From positions 186,001-250,000 of the forward strand of contig NZ_WBIN01000007.1 of NCBI RefSeq assembly GCF_009749385.1: a stretch of DNA of 64,000 nt, written 5' to 3'. The stretch comes from Agromyces allii (GTDB lineage Bacteria > Actinomycetota > Actinomycetes > Actinomycetales > Microbacteriaceae). The notes beneath the pieces were generated by a model. The model did not search any database, had not been told where the DNA came from, and was given only the letters and a program-made list of their open reading frames with translations. Positions 1-8,450 of the stretch are shown one piece after another; the stretch's first letter is position 1, and every line of letters starts with the position of its first letter. A program made the translations under genes and the position numbers.

Positions 1-65
1 GCCGGCACGAGGGTCTGCTGCATCAGCTTCGTCATGGCAGACACGGTACGCGCGGCATCCGACAT
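1..65 (-). CDS. N-terminal fragment of a gene leaving the window
   Basis: Reading leftwards, an open frame starts at an ATG at 65-63 (MSDAARTVSAM...) or at the in-frame ATG at 35-33 (MTKLMQQTLVP...). It stays open to the window edge, so at most 21 codons are visible. The peptide is too short to assign to a family. It would be divergent from the Nudix gene at 181. The call rests only on the open frame and on the divergent layout leaving a plausible promoter gap. It could be spurious. Confidence 0.35.
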   Translation of the reverse strand, partial: MSDAARTVSAMTKLMQQTLVP

Positions 66-168
66 CCTCGGATGCACACGCCCGGAGCCGGCCGACCGCG
101 ATCCCCCGTCGACCGTGACGCCACGTGCCCCGGGCCGATTCGCGCGCACGCGTGTCGGCGGCGACGGC

Positions 169-174
169 TAGCGT
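169..174 (+). promoter_or_regulatory. -10 box of a predicted leaderless promoter
   Basis: TAGCGT lies exactly 6 nt before the ATG at 181 and there is no Shine-Dalgarno sequence. This spacing puts transcription start at the A of the start codon. The same arrangement recurs at eight other genes here. Confidence 0.55.
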
Positions 175-180
175 GAGCGC

Positions 181-678
181 ATGGTCGAGACGAGCGCGGG
201 CATCCTGCTGCATCGGCGGCGGGCCGCGGCATCCGGCCCTCGCGATGGCGAGCGCGGCGCCGAGCACGGGCTCGAGGTGCTGCTCGGGCACATGGGCGGC
301 CCGTTCTGGCAGGGGCGCGACGAGGCGGCGTGGTCGATCCCCAAGGGCGGCTTCACCGATGAGGCGCCGCTCGACGCGGCCCTGCGCGAGTTCGCCGAGG
401 AGCTCGGCGCGCCGGCGCCCGACGTGCCGTACGTCGAGCTCGGCGTGTTCCGCTACACCTCGGGCAAGACCGTCGCCGTGTTCACCGGCGAGGCCGAGTT
501 CGACGCGTCGGCGATCACGAGCAACACCTTCGAGCTCGAGTGGCCGCCGCGATCCGGTCGCCGCCAGTCGTTCCCCGAGTTCGATTCGGCCGCATGGATG
601 CCGGTGGCCGACGCCCGCGCGCGACTCGTGAAGGGCCAGCGGCCCGCGCTCGACGCGCTGCTCGCCCACCTGGCCTGA
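181..678 (+). CDS. Nudix hydrolase
   Basis: 165-residue protein of the Nudix superfamily, which hydrolyses nucleoside diphosphates linked to another moiety. An intact Nudix box lies at about residues 57-79, starting in the GGF-TDEAP stretch and running into REFAEELGA. It has the glycine, the REUXEE core and the terminal EELG that bind the catalytic metal. The preceding WSIPKG motif is typical of the diadenosine polyphosphate/NDP-sugar side of the family, but substrate cannot be read from sequence. The protein is single-domain, cytosolic and has no signal peptide. The ATG at 181 is chosen because the beta-strand start (VETSAGILL) follows directly and a -10 box sits 6 nt upstream. Confidence 0.88.
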   Translation: MVETSAGILLHRRRAAASGPRDGERGAEHGLEVLLGHMGGPFWQGRDEAAWSIPKGGFTDEAPLDAALREFAEELGAPAPDVPYVELGVFRYTSGKTVAVFTGEAEFDASAITSNTFELEWPPRSGRRQSFPEFDSAAWMPVADARARLVKGQRPALDALLAHLA

Positions 679-794
679 GCCGCGGCACCCGTTCGACCCG
701 CTGGCGCGGTGACGTGGCACCATGCAGACGCATGAGTTGCGCTGGCAGCGATATCAGCCGCTCGGGTGATGTCGGCGGTCCCTGAGACGATGCA

Positions 795-802
795 CAATAT
801 TG
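795..802. promoter_or_regulatory. AT-rich palindrome in the ABC exporter promoter region
   Basis: CAATATTG is a perfect 8-bp palindrome in an otherwise GC-rich 202-bp gap, 79 bp before the first exporter gene. It could be an operator core or part of the promoter. Drug-exporter pairs are often regulated locally, but no regulator gene is adjacent here. Confidence 0.3.
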
Positions 803-880
803 CGATGCAGCCCCGAGCTCTGCTCGGAGATCGCGCACGCTGGCCATCGAGACCCGCTCACCTCGTTCCTTCGGAGAATC

Positions 881-2614
881 ATGCTCGGCAGACTTCTGAT
901 CCGCTATCTCAAGCCCTATTCGTGGTTGCTCGTCGGGGTGCTGGTCTTCCAGATCCTCTCGGCGATCGCCACATTCAACCTCCCCGACCTCAACGCCAAG
1001 ATCATCGACAACGGCGTCGCCAAGGGCGACACCGAGTACATCTGGTCGACCGGCGCCGTCATGCTGCTGATCTCCCTCGGGCAGATCACGGCCTCGATCA
1101 TCGCCACCTACTTCGCCGCGAAGGCCGCGATGCGGCTCGGTCGAGACATCCGCAACGACGTGTTCGAGAAGGTCAGCGGGTTCTCCGAGCGCGAGGTCTC
1201 GAAGTTCGGCCCGGGCTCGCTCATCACGCGCAACACGAACGACGTGCAGCAGGTGCAGATGCTCGCGATGATGGGCGCCACGATGCTCGTCACGGCCCCG
1301 ATCCTCGCGATCGGCGGCATCTACTTCGCGCTCCGTCAAGACGTCGGGCTCGGGTGGATCATCGCGGTCGCCGTGACCGTGCTGCTCGTCATCGCGATCC
1401 TCATCATCAGCCGCATGGTGCCGCTGTTCCGCAGCTTCCAGCACAAGCTCGACAACGTGAACCGAATCATGCGCGAGCAGCTCACGGGTGTGCGCGTCGT
1501 GCGCGCCTTCGTGCGCGAGCCCATCGAGGAGGAGCGCTTCCGCGAGGCGAACACCGACATCATGATCGTCGGCCGCCGGGTCGGATCCCTGTTCGTGCTG
1601 CTCTTCCCGCTCTTCATGCTCGTGCTCAACGTCACGATCGTCGGGGTCGTCTGGTTCGGCGCCTTCGCCGTCGACTCCGGCGATGCGCAGATCGGCACCC
1701 TGTTCGCCTTCATGCAGTACGTGATGCTGATCCTCACGGGCGTGCTCATGGCGAGCTTCATGACGATCATGATCCCGCGCGCGGCGGTCTCGGCAGACCG
1801 CATCGCCGAGGTGCTCGACAGCACGAGCACGCTCGAGCGCCCGGCGAACCCCATCCACGAACTGCCGACGCCCGGAACGATCGAGCTGACGGATGTCTCG
1901 TTCACCTACCCCGGCGCCGAGCACCCCGTGCTCGACGGCATCAGCTTCAGCGCCGCGCGCGGCGAGACCGTCGCCATCGTCGGGTCGACGGGCGCCGGCA
2001 AGACGACGCTCGTCTCGCTCATCCCGAGGCTCTTCGACACCACGGGCGGCTCGGTCGCGGTCGGCGGGGTCGACGTGCGCCAGGCCGACCTCGACGTGCT
2101 CTGGGACTCGATCGGCCTCGTGCCGCAGCGGCCGTTCCTCTTCAGCGGCACCGTCGCATCGAACCTCAGGTACGGGCGCGAGGAGGCAACCGACGAAGAA
2201 CTGTGGCACGCGCTCGAGATCGCGCAGGGTCGCGACTTCGTCGAGGAGATGGAGGGCCAGCTCGGCGCGCGCATCGCGCAGGGCGGCACGAACGTCTCCG
2301 GCGGCCAGCGGCAGCGCCTCGCGATCGCCCGCGCGATCGTGCACCAGCCCGACGTGCTCGTCTTCGACGACTCCTTCTCGGCGCTCGACCTCACGACCGA
2401 CGCCAACCTGCGGCACGCGCTCTGGCGCGAGCTGCCCGACGTGACGAAGATCGTCGTCGCCCAGCGCGTCTCGAGCATCACCGATGCCGACCGCATCATC
2501 GTGCTCGACGACGGCGCCATGGTCGGCGTCGGCACGCACGAGCAGTTGCTCGAGACATCCGACACCTATCGCGAGATCGTCGAATCCCAGCTCGGCGCGG
2601 AGGCAGCCCGATGA
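881..2614 (+). CDS. Heterodimeric ABC exporter, degenerate-site half (permease-ATPase)
   Basis: 577-residue half-transporter: six N-terminal membrane helices (about 1-310), then a nucleotide-binding domain. Walker A GSTGAGKTT is near 367-375, signature VSGGQ near 472 and Walker B VLVFDD near 491. The catalytic glutamate after Walker B is Asp, and the switch histidine is Gln (VVAQRVSSI, about residue 528). These changes define the non-hydrolysing site of heterodimeric exporters such as TM287/288 and BmrCD. The start at 881 is preferred over the upstream in-frame codon at 800 because CGGAGA lies 4-5 nt before it and the protein then begins at the elbow helix. It is coupled to the next gene by an ATGA overlap. 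Likely a drug or lipid exporter; substrate unknown. Confidence 0.92.
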   Translation: MLGRLLIRYLKPYSWLLVGVLVFQILSAIATFNLPDLNAKIIDNGVAKGDTEYIWSTGAVMLLISLGQITASIIATYFAAKAAMRLGRDIRNDVFEKVSGFSEREVSKFGPGSLITRNTNDVQQVQMLAMMGATMLVTAPILAIGGIYFALRQDVGLGWIIAVAVTVLLVIAILIISRMVPLFRSFQHKLDNVNRIMREQLTGVRVVRAFVREPIEEERFREANTDIMIVGRRVGSLFVLLFPLFMLVLNVTIVGVVWFGAFAVDSGDAQIGTLFAFMQYVMLILTGVLMASFMTIMIPRAAVSADRIAEVLDSTSTLERPANPIHELPTPGTIELTDVSFTYPGAEHPVLDGISFSAARGETVAIVGSTGAGKTTLVSLIPRLFDTTGGSVAVGGVDVRQADLDVLWDSIGLVPQRPFLFSGTVASNLRYGREEATDEELWHALEIAQGRDFVEEMEGQLGARIAQGGTNVSGGQRQRLAIARAIVHQPDVLVFDDSFSALDLTTDANLRHALWRELPDVTKIVVAQRVSSITDADRIIVLDDGAMVGVGTHEQLLETSDTYREIVESQLGAEAAR

Positions 2615-4695
2615 CCACCGAACCCACCCAGATCTCCGAAGAGGAGCAGTACGAGCTCGAGCTCGCCGAGCAGGCCCGAGTGAACTCGGGCGACTGGGAC
2701 AGCGTCGCTCCGGGCAAGGCCTCGAAGTTCGGCCCCAGCTTCCGTCGGCTCATCGGGCGGCTGAAGCCGCACGCGGTCGCCTTCACGTTCGTCTCGCTGC
2801 TCGGCGCAGCAGGCGTCGTGCTCGCGGTCATCGCGCCGAAGGTGCTCGCAGAGGCCACGAACGTGCTGTTCGCCGGCTTCATCGGCGCCCAGCTTCCCGC
2901 CGGCCTCAGCAACGAGCAGGCGGTCGAGATGCTGCGCGCCGAGGGCCAAGACGACTTCGCCAACATCGTTCAGACGGCGAACGCGGTGCCCGGCGAGGGC
3001 ATCGACTTCGTCAAGCTCAGCCAGATCCTCATCGCCGTGCTGCTGCTCTACGTGGTCTCGGCGATCCTCACGTGGGTGCAGGGCTACGTCGTCAACGTGA
3101 TCATGGTGCGCACGATGTGGAAGCTGCGCGAAGACGTCGAGGCCAAGCTCAACCGCCTGCCGCTCAGCTACTTCGACAAGGTGCAGCGCGGCGAGCTCAT
3201 CTCGCGCGTGACCAACGACATCGACAACATCACGCAGACCATGCAGCAGTCCCTGTCGGGGGCCATCACCGCGGTGCTCACCGTGGTCGGCGTGCTCATC
3301 ATGATGTTCTCGATCTCGTGGCAGCTCGCGATCGTCGCGCTCGTGTCGCTGCCGCTCATGGCCGTGATCTTCGGCGTCATCGGCCCGAAGTCGCAGAAGG
3401 CGTTCGGCATCCAGTGGCGAAAGGTCGGTCGGCTCAACGCGCGCGTCGAGGAGTCCTTCTCCGGCCACGCGCTCGTCAAGGTGTTCGGTCGCGAGGCCGA
3501 CTCGCACGCGAAGTTCAAGGCCGAGAACGAGGAACTCTACGAGGCCTCGTTCAAGGCGCAGTTCCTCTCGGGCATCATCATGCCGGGCATGATGTTCATC
3601 GGAAACCTCACCTACGTGGGCATCGCGGTGCTCGGCGGGCTCATGGTCGCGAGCGGCCAGCTGCGCCTCGGCGACGTGCAGGCGTTCATCCAGTACTCGC
3701 AGCAGTTCACGCAGCCGCTCTCCGAGCTCGGTGGCATGGCCGCGGTCGTGCAGTCCGGCACCGCCTCGGCCGAGCGCGTGTTCCAGCTGCTCGACGCCGA
3801 CGAGCAGGACCCCGACGCGGTCGACTCCCCGAAGCCCGCAGAGGGCGACGGCACCATCGAGTTCGAGCACGTCTCGTTCTCGTACAGCCCCGAGCACCCG
3901 CTGATCCGCGACCTGTCGTTCCGGGTCGAGCCGGGGCAGACGGTCGCGATCGTCGGGCCCACCGGCGCGGGCAAGACGACGCTCGTGAACCTCATCATGC
4001 GGTTCTACGAGCTCGACGGCGGTCGCATCCTGCTCAACGGCCAGGACATCTCCGAGCTCACGCGACGCGACATGCGTGCGAAGACCGGCATGGTGCTCCA
4101 GGACCCGTGGCTGTTCGCCGGCTCGATCCGCGAGAACATCCGCTACGGGCGCGAGACGGCGACCGATGAGGAGATCCTCGAGGCGGCCCGCGCGACCTAC
4201 GTCGACCGCTTCGTGCACTCGCTGCCCGACGGTTACGACACCGTGCTCGACGAAGAGGCGTCCAACGTCTCGGCGGGCGAGAAGCAGCTCGTCACGATCG
4301 CCCGCGCCTTCGTGGCGCAGCCGTCGGTGCTGATCCTCGACGAGGCGACGTCCTCGGTCGACACCCGCACCGAGCTGCTGCTGCAGCACGCCATGGCCGC
4401 GCTCCGCGAAGGACGCACGTCGTTCGTGATCGCGCACCGGCTCTCGACCATCCGCGACGCCGACCTCATCCTCGTGATGGAGCACGGCGACATCGTCGAG
4501 CAGGGCAGCCACGACGAGCTCATCGCTCGCGAGGGCGCGTACTGGCGCCTGTACAACTCGCAGTTCGAGCAGGCCGCGGCCGACTTCGATGCCGAGGCGG
4601 CGGCCCTGGTCGCCGACGGCGCGGCCGAGGCCGGCACGAATCCGCTCGAGGCTCGAGTCGAGGCGGCCGCCGAGGCTCTGGAACCCGAGCTCTGA
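2611..4695 (+). CDS. Heterodimeric ABC exporter, catalytic half (permease-ATPase)
   Basis: 694-residue partner half-transporter. It has an acidic N-terminal tail of about 40 residues, then six helices. An extra hydrophilic insert of about 50 residues follows the first helix and would lie outside the membrane. The ATPase domain has Walker A GPTGAGKTT near 449, canonical Walker B VLILDEATSSVD near 573 and the switch His in IAHRL near 609. Its signature is altered to VSAGEKQ (about 553) instead of LSGGQ. Paired with the first subunit this gives one competent and one degenerate ATP site. The start overlaps the previous stop (ATGA) with AGGCAG upstream. An Ala/Glu-rich C-terminal tail follows. Confidence 0.92.
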   Translation: MTTEPTQISEEEQYELELAEQARVNSGDWDSVAPGKASKFGPSFRRLIGRLKPHAVAFTFVSLLGAAGVVLAVIAPKVLAEATNVLFAGFIGAQLPAGLSNEQAVEMLRAEGQDDFANIVQTANAVPGEGIDFVKLSQILIAVLLLYVVSAILTWVQGYVVNVIMVRTMWKLREDVEAKLNRLPLSYFDKVQRGELISRVTNDIDNITQTMQQSLSGAITAVLTVVGVLIMMFSISWQLAIVALVSLPLMAVIFGVIGPKSQKAFGIQWRKVGRLNARVEESFSGHALVKVFGREADSHAKFKAENEELYEASFKAQFLSGIIMPGMMFIGNLTYVGIAVLGGLMVASGQLRLGDVQAFIQYSQQFTQPLSELGGMAAVVQSGTASAERVFQLLDADEQDPDAVDSPKPAEGDGTIEFEHVSFSYSPEHPLIRDLSFRVEPGQTVAIVGPTGAGKTTLVNLIMRFYELDGGRILLNGQDISELTRRDMRAKTGMVLQDPWLFAGSIRENIRYGRETATDEEILEAARATYVDRFVHSLPDGYDTVLDEEASNVSAGEKQLVTIARAFVAQPSVLILDEATSSVDTRTELLLQHAMAALREGRTSFVIAHRLSTIRDADLILVMEHGDIVEQGSHDELIAREGAYWRLYNSQFEQAAADFDAEAAALVADGAAEAGTNPLEARVEAAAEALEPEL

Positions 4696-4717
4696 TCGGG
4701 TAGCCCTCGAACACCAC

Positions 4718-4757
4718 GAGCCCGGGTGGGGCGTCTTCGGATGCCGCACCCGGGCTC
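4718..4757 (+). terminator. Hairpin after the ABC exporter operon
   Basis: A perfect 11-bp stem (4718-4728 with 4747-4757; GAGCCCGGGTG and its complement) encloses an 18-nt loop containing GGATGCC. There is no U-tract, as is common in high-GC actinobacteria. Confidence 0.5.
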
Positions 4758-4767
4758 CGTCGTTCGC

Positions 4768-4773
4768 TAGGCT
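4768..4773 (+). promoter_or_regulatory. -10 box of a predicted leaderless promoter
   Basis: TAGGCT is followed by 7 nt and then the ATG at 4781, with no Shine-Dalgarno sequence. Confidence 0.5.
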
Positions 4774-4780
4774 GCCTCGC

Positions 4781-5083
4781 ATGTCAGCCGATCAGCCACT
4801 CGTGCTCTGCTGCCTGCTCTGGGCGCACCCCGGCCAGGAGGCCGCGATGACGGCGTACGAGGATCACGTGCTCGCCCTGATCGCCGGTCACGGCGGCGAG
4901 GTGCTCACCCGCCTGCGGGGCGACGGCGCGGCCGGGCACCCTCACGAGGTGCAGACGTACCGGTTCGCCTCGCAGGCATCCCTCGACGCATACCTGAACG
5001 ACCCGGAACGCCTCGCGCTGGCCGACGAGCGCGATCGCGTCGTGGCGCGTACGGAGTTGTTCCCAGTCGAACGGCTCGCGTAG
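4781..5083 (+). CDS. Small dimeric alpha/beta-barrel protein (DUF1330/ABM-like)
   Basis: 100 residues. The pattern is a beta-strand (LVLCCLLWAHPGQ), helix (MTAYEDHVLALIAGHGGEV), strand, helix (ASLDAYLNDPERLALADERDRV), strand. This is the ferredoxin-like fold of the DUF1330/antibiotic-biosynthesis-monooxygenase/EthD group, whose members are cytosolic dimers. No catalytic residue can be assigned. It has its own predicted leaderless promoter and follows a terminator, so it is probably monocistronic. The fold assignment is by pattern only. Confidence 0.72.
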   Translation: MSADQPLVLCCLLWAHPGQEAAMTAYEDHVLALIAGHGGEVLTRLRGDGAAGHPHEVQTYRFASQASLDAYLNDPERLALADERDRVVARTELFPVERLA

Positions 5084-5085
5084 CT

Positions 5086-5109
5086 CGCGGCCGTTCGGCG
5101 ACGGCCGCG
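5086..5109. terminator. Hairpin between convergent genes
   Basis: Nine perfect base pairs (CGCGGCCGT at 5086-5094 with ACGGCCGCG at 5101-5109) and a 6-nt loop fill the whole gap between the stops of the two converging genes. It can serve both strands. Confidence 0.6.
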
Positions 5110-6267
5110 TCAGGCGCGAGCGTTCGCGCCGAGCGCGGCGTAGACCGCACGCGTGTAGGCGTCGGATCGCGGCGAGCCGATGATGCCCGGCGACATCCGG
5201 TTCATCACGTAGGCGAACGTCGTGCGCCGATCGACGTCATTGACGACGATCGACCCGCCCCAGCCACCCCAGAAGGCGACGCGGCCCTCGGGGATCCAGG
5301 GCGTGCTGGCCGGGTTCGACACCGCGAACCCGAGGCCGAACCGCAAGGGCAGGCCGAGCACGAGGTCGACGTTGTCGGTGTGCTCGGCGAAGATCCGATC
5401 GATCGTCGCGGGCGACAGCAGGCGCACCCCGTCGAGCTCGCCGCCGTTCGAGACGAGTGCGTTGATGCGCGCGACCGAGCGGGCGTTGCCCTGGCCGCCG
5501 GCCCCACCGACGCCCGCGGCGCGCCATTCGCGTGTCCAGGTCACCTCGGCATCGAGCGGCGGGCCGCTGTAGGTCTTGAACGCCGGCGACTCGGGCGGCA
5601 TGGCCGAGACGTCCAACTGGATTGGCGGCGGCGGCACGACGTTGCTCACGCGGTGATCCTCGGAGGCGGGGAGTCCGAGCCAGAAGTCCGCGCCGAGCGG
5701 CCCGGCGATCTCGTCGGCGACGAAGCGTCCGAGCGAGCGGCCGGTGATGCGGCGCACGAGCTCGCCGACCAGGTGGCCGTAGTCGAGCAGGTGGTAGCCG
5801 GAGGCCGCGCCGGCCGGCCACCACAGCGGCTGCGCGGCCAGGCGCGCGGCCGCGGCATCCGTGTCGAGGATGTCGGCGCCGGTGATCGGCTGCGCCCATC
5901 CGGAGACGCCCGACGTGTGCATGAGCACGTGCTTGACGAGCACGCCCTCCTTGCCGGCTGCGGCGAACTCGGGCCAGTAGTGGGCGACCGGGAGTTCGGG
6001 GTCGAGTTCGCCGCGGTCGAGGAGCACGAGTGCGGCGAGCGCCGTGACGGTCTTCGAGATCGACCACACGTTCGTGATCGTGTCCTGCTGCCATTCGGCC
6101 GCATGCTCGGGGTCGGACCAGCCGCCCCAGAGATCGACGACCGGCTCGCCGTCGACGATCACCGCGAGGGAGGCGCCGAGTTCGGCGCCCGAGGCGAGTC
6201 GGCGTTCGAACTCGTCGCGGAGTCCCGCGAAGTCGTCGTGCACGTGTCCGTGGATGGGAAGGCTCAT
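5110..6267 (-). CDS. Beta-lactamase-fold serine hydrolase (class C/EstB-like esterase)
   Basis: 385 residues, cytosolic. The S-x-x-K catalytic motif is S69-I-S-K72 in TITNVWSISKTVT. The second motif lies in the YHLLDYGHLVGEL stretch, and a C-terminal GGWGGS segment stands in the usual KTG position. This is the family VIII esterase/penicillin-binding-protein-like group, which hydrolyses esters and sometimes lactones or amides. The ATG at 6267 is chosen because AGGAG lies just upstream. It is divergent from the alcohol dehydrogenase at 6413, and both promoters face the same CATACCG palindrome. It therefore probably belongs to the acid-catabolic regulon, perhaps opening an ester or lactone. The substrate is inference. 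Confidence 0.88.
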   Translation of the reverse strand: MSLPIHGHVHDDFAGLRDEFERRLASGAELGASLAVIVDGEPVVDLWGGWSDPEHAAEWQQDTITNVWSISKTVTALAALVLLDRGELDPELPVAHYWPEFAAAGKEGVLVKHVLMHTSGVSGWAQPITGADILDTDAAAARLAAQPLWWPAGAASGYHLLDYGHLVGELVRRITGRSLGRFVADEIAGPLGADFWLGLPASEDHRVSNVVPPPPIQLDVSAMPPESPAFKTYSGPPLDAEVTWTREWRAAGVGGAGGQGNARSVARINALVSNGGELDGVRLLSPATIDRIFAEHTDNVDLVLGLPLRFGLGFAVSNPASTPWIPEGRVAFWGGWGGSIVVNDVDRRTTFAYVMNRMSPGIIGSPRSDAYTRAVYAALGANARA

Positions 6268-6340
6268 CGTCGAGGCTCCTCGGGTCGAGTGGCGGTCGGG
6301 TGCGTGCCGCGAACGGCGGGTTCCCGGTTCGATTCGCGAG

Positions 6341-6360
6341 CATACCGCGCGGTCGGTATG
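6341..6360. promoter_or_regulatory. TetR-type operator, site 1 (CATACCG-N6-CGGTATG)
   Basis: CATACCGCGCGGTCGGTATG carries perfect 7-bp inverted arms. It is the exact reverse complement of site 2 at 12844. On the plus strand its right end forms TATGCT (6357-6362), a good -10 box for the alcohol dehydrogenase. On the minus strand its left end also forms TATGCT, for the serine hydrolase. A bound repressor would cover both promoters. Confidence 0.75.
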
Positions 6361-6412
6361 CTTGTCACGCGCGGTGTCGCCACGACCCGCTCGGCCGTCG
6401 AGGAGGACGTGC

Positions 6413-7561
6413 ATGCAGATCATCGGGGCGGTGCTCGAGACATCCGGCGCCGAGGCGCCATTCGCGGTTTCGCGCCCGTTCACGGTCGGGCCGCTCGAGC
6501 TCGATCCGCCGGGCCCCGGCGAGCTCCTCGTGCGCATCGAAGCCGCGGGCGTCTGCCACTCCGACCTCAGCGTCGTCGACGGCAACCGCCGCAGGCCGAC
6601 GCCGATGCTGCTCGGGCACGAGGCATCCGGCATCGTCGAGCAGACGGGCGACGGCGTCACCGACCTCGCCATCGGCACACGCGTGGTCATGACGTTCCTC
6701 CCCCGCTGCGGCGACTGCCCCGAATGCGCGAGCGACGGACGCCTGCCCTGCCGAACCGGCAGTGCTGCGAACGCCGTGGGCGCGCTCGTCGGCGGCGGCA
6801 TCCGCCTGCAGCGCGACGGCACGCCCGTGCACCACCACCTCGGCGTCTCGGCGTTCGCGAGCCACGCGGTCGTCAGCCGCACCTCGGTCGTGCCGGTCGA
6901 CGACGACGTGCCGGCCGAGATCGCCGCACTCCTCGGCTGCGCGGTGCTCACGGGCGGCGGCGCGGTGATCAACGCCGGCCGCCCCGCACCCGACACGCGC
7001 GTGACGATCGTCGGCCTCGGCGGCGTCGGCATGGCCGCGCTGCTCGTCGCCGTCGCCCTCGGCCACGAGGTCGTGGGCGTCGACGCGCTGCCCGCCAAGC
7101 TCGCGACCGCGATGGAGCTCGGGGCGAGCGCGGCCTACGCGCCCGACGAGGCGCTGCGCGCGACATCCGAACCCGCCAACGGCAACGGCGACGGCCAGTC
7201 GGATGCCGCGGGGCTGGCCCCGCTCGTCATCGAGGCCGCCGGCTCGGCCCGGGCGTTCGAAACCGCGCTCGCGCTCACCGCGCCGGGCGGCACGACGGTC
7301 ACCGTCGGCCTGCCGGCGGCCGACGCCCGCGCGACGATCTCGCCGCTGACGCTCACGGCCGAGGCGCGCACCGTCATCGGCAGTTACCTCGGCTCGGCCG
7401 TTCCGGCACGAGACATCCCGCGCTACGTGGAGCTCTGGCGGGCGGGGCGCCTCCCGCTCGAACGGCTCGTGTCGTCGCGCATCCGCCTCGACGAACTCGA
7501 CGCGGCCATGGATCGCCTCGCCGCTGGCGGGGAGCTCCGACAGCTCATCACGCTCGACTGA
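6413..7561 (+). CDS. Zinc-dependent alcohol dehydrogenase (MDR family)
   Basis: 382 residues. Catalytic zinc ligands lie in GVCHSD and GHEASG. The structural zinc comes from four cysteines in CGDCPECASDGRLPC. The NAD(P) site is GLGGVG in the Rossmann fold. Class III/benzyl-alcohol-dehydrogenase-like, it oxidises a primary or secondary alcohol to aldehyde or ketone in the cytosol. The ATG at 6413 has AGGAGGA 6 nt upstream. It is first of a three-gene run with the SDR at 7701 and the MaoC gene at 8447, under operator site 1. A role in oxidising an alcohol intermediate of the acid pathway is inferred. Confidence 0.9.
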   Translation: MQIIGAVLETSGAEAPFAVSRPFTVGPLELDPPGPGELLVRIEAAGVCHSDLSVVDGNRRRPTPMLLGHEASGIVEQTGDGVTDLAIGTRVVMTFLPRCGDCPECASDGRLPCRTGSAANAVGALVGGGIRLQRDGTPVHHHLGVSAFASHAVVSRTSVVPVDDDVPAEIAALLGCAVLTGGGAVINAGRPAPDTRVTIVGLGGVGMAALLVAVALGHEVVGVDALPAKLATAMELGASAAYAPDEALRATSEPANGNGDGQSDAAGLAPLVIEAAGSARAFETALALTAPGGTTVTVGLPAADARATISPLTLTAEARTVIGSYLGSAVPARDIPRYVELWRAGRLPLERLVSSRIRLDELDAAMDRLAAGGELRQLITLD

Positions 7562-7700
7562 ACCCGCTCGACCCGACGTGGTCGACCGCGCTCGCTCACC
7601 GCAACCCCCTGAACTTCGCTCGACCGAACTCGACCGAACCCGCTCCACTGCACAGGATCGGCCGGCCCACGGCCGATCACCTCGACGAAAGGAACGTCGC

Positions 7701-8450
7701 ATGACCCGCACCGCCATCGTCACCGGAGCCGCGCGCGGCATCGGAGCCGCCACCGCGAGACGCCTCGCCGCCGACGGGTACGCCGTCGCCGTGCTCGACC
7801 TCGACGCGTCGGCCTGCGCCGACACCGTGTCCGCGATCGAGGCCGACGGCGGCCGCGCGATCGCCGTCGGCGCGAACGTGGCCGACGCGGCCGCGGTCGC
7901 CGAGGCCGTCGCACGGATCGCCGACGAGCTCGGCGCGCCGACGGTCCTCGTGAACAACGCCGGCATCCTGCGCGACAACCTGCTCTTCAAGATGACCGAC
8001 GACGACTGGGACGCCGTGCTCGCGGTGCACCTGCGCGGCGCGTTCCTCATGACGCGCGCCGTGCAGGCCCACCAGGTCGAGGCGAAGTGGGGTCGCATCG
8101 TGAACCTCTCGAGCACCTCGGCGCTGGGCAACCGCGGCCAGGCGAACTACGCGGCGGCGAAGGCCGGCATGCAGGGCTTCACCAAGACCCTGGCGATCGA
8201 GCTCGGACGCTACAACGTGACGGCGAACTCGGTCGCGCCCGGCTTCATCGCGACCGACATGCTGCGCCAGACGGCCGAGCGCATGGGCATCACGAACGAG
8301 CAACTGCTCGAGGGCGCGGCCAAGGAGATCCCGGTGGGCCGCGTCGGCCAGCCCGAGGACGTTGCGGCCGCCGTGTCGTTCTTCTGCTCGGATGCCGCGT
8401 CGTTCGTCTCGGGCCAGGTGCTCTACGTGGCGGGCGGGCCGAAGGCATGA
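7701..8450 (+). CDS. FabG-like short-chain dehydrogenase
   Basis: 249 residues, classical SDR. It has TGAARGIG (cofactor), NNAG, the catalytic Ser in NLSSTSALG and YAAAK (Tyr/Lys). The C-terminal SGQVLYVAGGPKA is typical of 3-oxoacyl-ACP/CoA reductases. Overlapping a MaoC hydratase gene by ATGA, it most likely oxidises 3-hydroxyacyl-CoA in beta-oxidation rather than working in fatty-acid synthesis. Strong GAAAGGA upstream of ATG 7701. The 139-bp gap from the alcohol dehydrogenase shows nothing obvious beyond direct repeats of CTCGACCGAAC type. Confidence 0.9.
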   Translation: MTRTAIVTGAARGIGAATARRLAADGYAVAVLDLDASACADTVSAIEADGGRAIAVGANVADAAAVAEAVARIADELGAPTVLVNNAGILRDNLLFKMTDDDWDAVLAVHLRGAFLMTRAVQAHQVEAKWGRIVNLSSTSALGNRGQANYAAAKAGMQGFTKTLAIELGRYNVTANSVAPGFIATDMLRQTAERMGITNEQLLEGAAKEIPVGRVGQPEDVAAAVSFFCSDAASFVSGQVLYVAGGPKA

